A DNA stretch of 64,000 bases, taken from Phycicoccus sp. M110.8 (GTDB taxonomy: Bacteria; Actinomycetota; Actinomycetes; Actinomycetales; Dermatophilaceae). The notes below the pieces were generated by a model, which was given only the letters and a program-made list of their open reading frames with translations, did no database searches and was not told the DNA's origin. Positions 58,900 through 64,000 of this stretch are shown here, in pieces. The position numbers were made by a program, and so were the translations under genes. Positions within the stretch are counted from its first letter, which is position 1. The number at the start of each line of letters is the position of its first letter. Where the stretch lies: positions 1-64,000 of the forward strand of contig NZ_JAWDIC010000003.1 of assembly GCF_032464895.1 (NCBI RefSeq), written 5' to 3'.

Positions 58900-59784
58900 A
58901 TGAAGGGCATCATCCTGGCCGGCGGCTCGGGCACCCGGCTGCACCCGATCACCCTCGGGATCAGCAAGCAGCTCATGCCCATCTACGACAAGCCGATGAT
59001 CTACTACCCGCTCTCCACGCTGATGATGGCGGGCATCCGCGAGGTCCTGGTCATCACGACCCCGGATGACGCGGACCAGTTCCGCCGCCTCCTCGGGGAC
59101 GGCTCGCAGTGGGGCATCGAGCTCTCGTATGCCGTGCAGCCGGCGCCCGAGGGCCTGGCTCAGGCGTTCGTCATCGGCGCGGACTTCATCGGCTCGGACT
59201 CGGTCGCCCTCGTGCTCGGGGACAATATCTTCTACGGCACCGGCCTTGGCACGGCCCTTCGCGGCAACACCGACGTCACCGGCGGCCACGTGTTCGCTTA
59301 CCACGTCAACGAGCCCTCGGCCTACGGCGTGGTGGAGTTCGCCGAGGACGGACGGGTGCTCTCGATCGAGGAGAAGCCGGCGAAGCCGAAGAGCTCGTAT
59401 GCCGTGCCCGGCCTGTACTTCTACGACAACGACGTGGTGCAGATCGCCCGCGAGCTCGAGCCCAGCGAGCGTGGCGAGCTGGAGATCACCGGCGTCAACA
59501 ACGCCTACCTGGAGCGCGGCACCCTCACCGTCACCGTGCTGGAGCGCGGCACCGCGTGGCTCGACACGGGCACGTTCGAGGGGCTGATGGACGCCTCGCA
59601 GTTCGTGCACGTGGTGCAGCAGCGGCAGGGACACAAGATCGGCTGCGTCGAGGAGATCGCCTGGCGCAACGGCTGGCTCTCGGACGACGAGCTCGGCCGG
59701 CTCGCCGAGTCGCTCGCCAAGAGCGGGTACGGCGGATACCTGCACGGGCTGCTCGCCGAGCGCCGGCGGGGAGTGGACGGCTGA
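58900..59784 (+). CDS. rfbA: Glucose-1-phosphate thymidylyltransferase
   Basis: This is a 294-residue enzyme making dTDP-glucose, the first step of dTDP-L-rhamnose synthesis. It has nucleotide-binding [33 protein letters not shown] and [18 protein letters not shown]. It contains two copies of the GTATGCCG word (59127 and 59397), both in the codon pair TAT-GCC. The ATG at 58900 is the only family-like start. Confidence 0.96.
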   Translation: MKGIILAGGSGTRLHPITLGISKQLMPIYDKPMIYYPLSTLMMAGIREVLVITTPDDADQFRRLLGDGSQWGIELSYAVQPAPEGLAQAFVIGADFIGSDSVALVLGDNIFYGTGLGTALRGNTDVTGGHVFAYHVNEPSAYGVVEFAEDGRVLSIEEKPAKPKSSYAVPGLYFYDNDVVQIARELEPSERGELEITGVNNAYLERGTLTVTVLERGTAWLDTGTFEGLMDASQFVHVVQQRQGHKIGCVEEIAWRNGWLSDDELGRLAESLAKSGYGGYLHGLLAERRRGVDG

Positions 59785-60386
59785 TGCAGATCCGTCCCCT
59801 CTCGGTTGTCGACGCCTACGAGGTCACCCCGCGGCAGTTCCCCGACGAACGTGGCCTGTTCCTCGAGTCGTTCCGCGGCGACCTCCTCGCCGAGCACGTC
59901 GGGCACGCGCCCCGGATCGTCCAGACCAACGTCTCGGTCTCCTCGCGCGGGACGGTGCGCGGCATCCACTTCGCCGACGTCCCGCCGTCGCAGGCCAAGT
60001 ACATCACCGCGTTGACGGGCTCCCTGATCGACTTCGTCGTCGACATCAGGGTGGGTTCCCCGACGTTCGGCCAGTGGGACTCCGTGCTGCTCGACACGCG
60101 CGACCGCCGGGCGGTGTACCTCCCCGAAGGCATGGGCCACGCCTTCGTCGCCCTGGAGGACCACACCACGGCGATGTACCTCGTCACCGCTCCCTACAAC
60201 CCGGGACGCGAGCACGGCATCCACCCACTTGACCCCGAGGTCGGACTCACCCTCCCCGACGGCATGGAGTCGCCGCTGCTGTCCCCCAAGGACGCTTCGG
60301 CGCCCTCCTTGGCCGAGGCGCAGGCATCCGGGCTGCTCCCCCGATATGCAGACTGTCAAGATTGGTACCGCGGGCTGCTCACTTGA
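59784..60386 (+). CDS. rfbC: dTDP-4-dehydrorhamnose 3,5-epimerase
   Basis: This is a 200-residue cupin-fold epimerase. GLFLESFRGD, QTNVSVSSRGTVRGIHF with the catalytic His, and YLPEGMGHAFVALED are diagnostic. The ATG overlaps the rfbA stop codon by one base (TGATG). With rfbA, rfbB and rfbD the dTDP-rhamnose pathway is complete in this window. Confidence 0.95.
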   Translation: MQIRPLSVVDAYEVTPRQFPDERGLFLESFRGDLLAEHVGHAPRIVQTNVSVSSRGTVRGIHFADVPPSQAKYITALTGSLIDFVVDIRVGSPTFGQWDSVLLDTRDRRAVYLPEGMGHAFVALEDHTTAMYLVTAPYNPGREHGIHPLDPEVGLTLPDGMESPLLSPKDASAPSLAEAQASGLLPRYADCQDWYRGLLT

Positions 60387-60550
60387 TGGGCACCCCGGAC
60401 GATTAGCGTGCGGAACGGCGTTGCTGCTGGTCACAGCCTCGAAGGCGCGTCAACATGGCCTCAAGGGACTTGGTGAGGTGGTCAGGTCCGCGGCTTTTGA
60501 CCTGTAAACTTCCAAAGGTTTGGTCAGGCAACAACACGGAGGACGGGCCG

Positions 60551-62386
60551 ATGCCCCCCAGTAGACGTCAGCATCGCGAACGCCTTACACGCTGGACGTG
60601 GGCCCTCATCGACTCCTCGGCATGGCTTGTCGCGGTATTCCTTGCGGCTTGGCTTCGCTACGACCTGGACCTCGACCTCACAATCACATCCGCCATGGCG
60701 TGGTTCTCAGTGGGCGCGATCCTCGCCCAAGTGCTGTTCGGGACCGTCTTCGGCCCGTATGCCGTAGGGCACGAGCGTGGATCGTTCGAGGAGACCTACG
60801 ACGTCGGCCGCACCGTGGCCCTGACCACACTCGTGCTGCTCACCCTGGTCTTCGCCTTTCACCTCAGCCCAATTCCACGCAGCGTTCCGTTCACTGCCCC
60901 GGCTTTCGCCATGATCGGCATGTTTGCCGCTCGCTTCATCATCCGGTCCTGGAGAGCTCGCCAAGCGCTCCTCGCAAAGGAGGAGCAGCGAGCGGTCATC
61001 TTCGGGGCAGGAGAGGCTGGGCGACGACTAACACGGAGCCTGATCCGGGACGCTGGAAGCGGCTACGCGCCTGTGGCTCTCCTTGACGATGACCGCGCTA
61101 AGGCACGTCTTCGCTTCGAAGGCGTCCGCGTGCGCGGGACGCGCAGCGACATGGCGGCCGTGGCGGAGAAGCACAGCGCGCAGGTCCTCATCATCGCCCT
61201 TCCGCTCGCGGAGGCCCCTACCATCCGTGAACTCACCAGCCTCGGGGAGGACGCCGGACTCGAGGTGCTCACCCTGCCGCCCATCAAGGACATCATCGGA
61301 GGACGGCCGACGGCCGGTCACCTGCGCAATGTCGACGTCGCCGACCTGCTCGGGCGTCGCCCCGTTAATCTGGACACCGCCGTGATCGCCGACCAGATCG
61401 CCGGCAAGAGCATCCTCGTGACGGGGGCGGGGGGCTCGATCGGATCGGAGCTGTGCCGGCAGATCGCCCGCTTCGGGCCGGCCAAGCTCTACATGCTCGA
61501 CCGCGACGAGTCCGGCCTGCAGTCCACGCAGATGAGCCTGGACGGGCACGGCCTGCTCAACACCGAGACGGTCGTCCTCGCCGACATCCGAGACGTCGCC
61601 CGCATGCGCGAGGTGTTCACCCAGACCCGTCCCGACATCGTCTTCCACGCGGCCGCTCTCAAGCACCTGCCCCTGCTCGAAGCCAACCCGATGGAGGCGT
61701 GGAAGAGCAACGTTCTAGGCACCCACAACGTGCTCCAAGCGGCCGCCGAAGTCGGCGTCGGCACGTTCGTCAACATCTCCACCGACAAGGCGGCAAATCC
61801 CACCTGCGTGCTTGGCTACAGCAAGCGGATCGCCGAGCGCCTCACTGCTGACTTCGCGCGCCGGGAGCCTGGTCGGTACGTCTCGGTCCGCTTCGGCAAT
61901 GTGCTGGGGTCCCGTGGATCTGTAGTCCACGCGTTCACGGCCCAGATCGAGCGGGGCGGACCGATCACAGTCACCCATCCCGATGTCGAGCGCTATTTCA
62001 TGCTCATCCCCGAGGCCTGCCAGCTTGTCCTTGAGGCAGCATCGATCGGCTCGGACGGCGAGGTCATGGTCCTTGACATGGGCCAACAGGTGAGGATCGT
62101 TGAGGTGGCCAAGACGCTCATCCGTATGAGCGGGCGTCGCGACATCGAGATCACCTACACCGGCCTGCGCCCTGGCGAGAAGCTGGGCGAAGAGCTTTTC
62201 TCACCCGACGAAGGTCGTCGTCAAACGGCCCACCCCCTGGTCAGCAGCGTCGACGTCCCCGCCCTAGCCGCAGCCCACGTCTCGACGATCGTCCACCCTG
62301 ACGCTCCAAGCGCGGTGGAGTGGATGCGCAAGGAAGCGTTCGTGTCGGTTCGTCCCCGTGGGGAAAGCGTCGGCGTCGACCGGTGA
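60551..62386 (+). CDS. CapD-like nucleotide-sugar epimerase/dehydratase
   Basis: This is a 611-residue membrane protein of the CapD/FlaA1 polysaccharide group. About four N-terminal helices (about 14-130), then a CoA-binding-like fold with FGAGEAGRRLTRSL, then the catalytic extended SDR domain with VTGAGGSIGSELCRQIA, NISTDKAANPTCVLGYSKRIAE and RFGNVLGSRGSV. It converts a UDP-HexNAc, typically by 4,6-dehydration with or without 5-epimerisation, for a capsule or glycan. The Met-Lys-type motif of the SDR is SKR in place of YxxxK-only proteins. The ATG at 60551 has GGAGG eight bases upstream. Codon use is less GC-rich than in the core genes. Confidence 0.9.
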   Translation: MPPSRRQHRERLTRWTWALIDSSAWLVAVFLAAWLRYDLDLDLTITSAMAWFSVGAILAQVLFGTVFGPYAVGHERGSFEETYDVGRTVALTTLVLLTLVFAFHLSPIPRSVPFTAPAFAMIGMFAARFIIRSWRARQALLAKEEQRAVIFGAGEAGRRLTRSLIRDAGSGYAPVALLDDDRAKARLRFEGVRVRGTRSDMAAVAEKHSAQVLIIALPLAEAPTIRELTSLGEDAGLEVLTLPPIKDIIGGRPTAGHLRNVDVADLLGRRPVNLDTAVIADQIAGKSILVTGAGGSIGSELCRQIARFGPAKLYMLDRDESGLQSTQMSLDGHGLLNTETVVLADIRDVARMREVFTQTRPDIVFHAAALKHLPLLEANPMEAWKSNVLGTHNVLQAAAEVGVGTFVNISTDKAANPTCVLGYSKRIAERLTADFARREPGRYVSVRFGNVLGSRGSVVHAFTAQIERGGPITVTHPDVERYFMLIPEACQLVLEAASIGSDGEVMVLDMGQQVRIVEVAKTLIRMSGRRDIEITYTGLRPGEKLGEELFSPDEGRRQTAHPLVSSVDVPALAAAHVSTIVHPDAPSAVEWMRKEAFVSVRPRGESVGVDR

Positions 62387-63465
62387 GTTCGCTGGCGTCC
62401 GAGGACGGGCCGCTCCTTTCGGTCATCGTCCCCGTATATAACGCGGAGACGCACCTTCTGGAGTGCCTGGAGAGTATTGCCGGCCAGACATTTGCCGACT
62501 TCGAGGTCATCGTCGTCGATGACGGTTCGACTGACGGCTCGCGCGGCATCGCAGAAGCGTTTGCGAACGAGGACGAACGCTTCACCGTGATCAACATCCC
62601 CAACGGGGGTGTCTCACGCGCTCGCAACTTGGGTCTCGACCACGCACAAGGCGAGTACGTGACCTTTGTGGACGCCGATGACTGGCTCGCTGACAACACT
62701 TACTCGGACTTGATGCAGCCGACGCAGCACGGGACCTTTGATGCTGTGGCGGGCGACCTGACGGTTGAGTCGAGCTCAGGCAAGCACGCAGTAGAGCAGA
62801 CGACACTGCCCGGGGGCCGCTACGACGCTGAAAAAGTCCGCTCCTTGATCCTCCCGATGCTCATCAGCACGGACGTTCTCACCCGCGAGTGGCCCTTCCG
62901 CATTGTTACAAAGGTCTTTCGGCGGGCACACCTCCGTGAGCACGGGATCCTGTTCTCACCGGGCCTCCGGGCCGCTCAGGACTTCGTGTTTTCGGTTGCA
63001 GCTATGGAGCGCACGACCAGCTTTTACTACGCCAAGGGCTCTGCGGGCTACCACTACCGTTGGAATCCACAATCGCGCACCCGTTCGGCCTTAACGTCGG
63101 CGTGGGAGAACTACCGAGCGGTCGACCACGCACTCCGTGCGGCAGTCAACGATCGCCCGGAGTACGCAGGACAACTGGTGTTGGCCGAGCTCCACGGAGA
63201 CCTCTCGGCGATGACCTACCTGTACCGTGCCTGTCGCCTTCGCGACTCGAAAGCGCTCTATCGGGTCATGCGTCGCAATCTGTCCTCGGTCGACCGCACC
63301 CCGGCTTACCGACTGCTGAGGTGGGAGGCAGTGCCCATTGGCAAGAGGGTCGTGTGCCGCTTGATGCGCGCCCGTCAGTACCGCACCCTGCACTGCCTGC
63401 TCACGGCGCGTGGACTTGCTCAGAGACTCCAACAGCGTAGGTCGGTTAGGAGGCGCTCCAGATGA
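62383..63465 (+). CDS. Family 2 glycosyltransferase
   Basis: This is a 360-residue soluble GT2. VSVIVPVYNAETHLLECLES-type start (LSVIVPVYNAE), VVDDGSTDGS and VDADDW are the nucleotide- and metal-binding motifs. It has no membrane helices and no QxxRW, so it is a non-processive transferase adding one sugar to a repeat unit. The GTG start overlaps the CapD-like gene by four bases. Lower GC and AT-richer codons mark it as part of the variable polysaccharide section. Confidence 0.9.
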   Translation: MSSLASEDGPLLSVIVPVYNAETHLLECLESIAGQTFADFEVIVVDDGSTDGSRGIAEAFANEDERFTVINIPNGGVSRARNLGLDHAQGEYVTFVDADDWLADNTYSDLMQPTQHGTFDAVAGDLTVESSSGKHAVEQTTLPGGRYDAEKVRSLILPMLISTDVLTREWPFRIVTKVFRRAHLREHGILFSPGLRAAQDFVFSVAAMERTTSFYYAKGSAGYHYRWNPQSRTRSALTSAWENYRAVDHALRAAVNDRPEYAGQLVLAELHGDLSAMTYLYRACRLRDSKALYRVMRRNLSSVDRTPAYRLLRWEAVPIGKRVVCRLMRARQYRTLHCLLTARGLAQRLQQRRSVRRRSR

Positions 63466-64000
63466 GGCGCAAAGTGGCCTTCATTTGCAACAACCTCAAC
63501 ATTGGAGGCCCTCAAAAGGGACTGATAGGCCTATTGGACCGACTCGATCCTGAGCAGTTCTCGTGCACGGTCATCTCGCTACAGCCCGGGGGCGACTTGC
63601 GGCCTTACCTGGAAGAGCGATTTCGAGTGATCGACGTGGAGCCTTTGGCACGCAGCCTACAAGTGAACCGGGACCGAGTTGCCGCTGACGTGTGGTGCCT
63701 CGTCAGGCACCGGCTCTGGAAGTCGATACTGATGTACGCCTTCGCGATCCTCGCGGGTGCTGCTGGCCGCCCTGTTAATCCGTGGCGCCAACGGGTCTGG
63801 TTCTCTGGGCGCTCGGGGTTGCAACGGGTCGCCGAGCACTTCGACGCGGCGTTCGCTGTGTCGTCCGGCCCTTCGACGTACTTCTTGGTCGACTGCGTCG
63901 AATCGTCCCGCAGCTATCACTGGGTCATCGGCGACTACAGCCAGACCCCGATCGCACGGCGCGTGGACGTCCACTACCTCTCTCAACTTCGCGGTGGCCT
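63462..64000 (+). CDS. Glycosyltransferase, 5' part only (cut by window end)
   Basis: About 179 residues are visible: the start MRRKVAFICNNLNIGGPQKG, then GLLDRLDPEQFSCTVISL. The N-GGPQKG loop and Rossmann-like N-terminal half are those of family 4 (GT-B) glycosyltransferases. The ATG overlaps the previous gene by four bases (ATGA). The donor-binding C-terminal half lies beyond the window, so the substrate cannot be judged. Confidence 0.75.
   Translation, partial: MRRKVAFICNNLNIGGPQKGLIGLLDRLDPEQFSCTVISLQPGGDLRPYLEERFRVIDVEPLARSLQVNRDRVAADVWCLVRHRLWKSILMYAFAILAGAAGRPVNPWRQRVWFSGRSGLQRVAEHFDAAFAVSSGPSTYFLVDCVESSRSYHWVIGDYSQTPIARRVDVHYLSQLRGG

Overview
The window is a high-GC chromosome segment from an actinobacterium (Actinomycetota). 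I estimate roughly 70% GC, not measured. GTG and TTG starts, 4-nt gene overlaps, a Kgd-type fused 2-oxoglutarate dehydrogenase, a MeaA-type mutase and a block order matching the Mycobacterium tuberculosis argS-to-murA region all support this. A Micrococcales or Intrasporangiaceae-like member is my guess only. There is no prophage, IS element, rRNA or CRISPR array.

Layout. Positions 1-165 hold no gene and contain a 27-C run. Positions 166-4772 carry a B12-dependent acyl-CoA mutase, a STAS protein, MurA and a cobalamin adenosyltransferase. From 34.1 kb down to 4.9 kb, read on the minus strand, is the conserved housekeeping block argS-lysA-hom-thrC-thrB-rho-(four-gene insert)-rpmE-prfA-prmC-sua5-glyA-wecA-atpIBEFHAGDC-DUF2550. 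The insert between rho and rpmE is an overlapping operon: response regulator, HEAT-repeat protein, processive GT2 synthase and sensor kinase. It looks like a self-contained, signal-controlled exopolysaccharide module.

Positions 34.1-45.9 kb carry a lone receiver protein, tRNA-Arg(CCG), a secreted DUF1996 protein, two DUF21/CBS membrane proteins, an ABC exporter, Kgd, a small conserved protein and an SGNH hydrolase. Positions 46.0-55.4 kb are accessory: a giant secreted protein (three PARLLDTR-type repeats, eight Ig-like repeats, fourteen RCC1 blades), a small protein, an oxidoreductase, a nucleotidyltransferase and a DUF222/HNH protein. Positions 55.5-64.0 kb are a cell-surface polysaccharide locus. 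It holds dTDP-rhamnose genes rfbD, rfbB, rfbA and rfbC, a second PARLLDTR-type secreted protein, a CapD-like epimerase/dehydratase and two glycosyltransferases, the last cut by the window end. Base composition drops from about 60.4 kb on.

The strongest unexplained signal is not a gene. The non-palindromic 8-mer CGGCATAC (GTATGCCG) occurs about 37 times, in both orientations and spread from 2 to 61 kb, against about two expected by chance. Inside genes it is built from codons this genome otherwise avoids (TAT, GCA, ATA, GTA). It behaves like a genome-wide signal word (uptake, recombination, segregation or methylation) rather than a coding by-product. Other points of interest are short tandem repeats that copy gene ends including the stop codon, a perfect 22-bp inverted repeat after kgd, and a MurA with Asp in place of the catalytic Cys.
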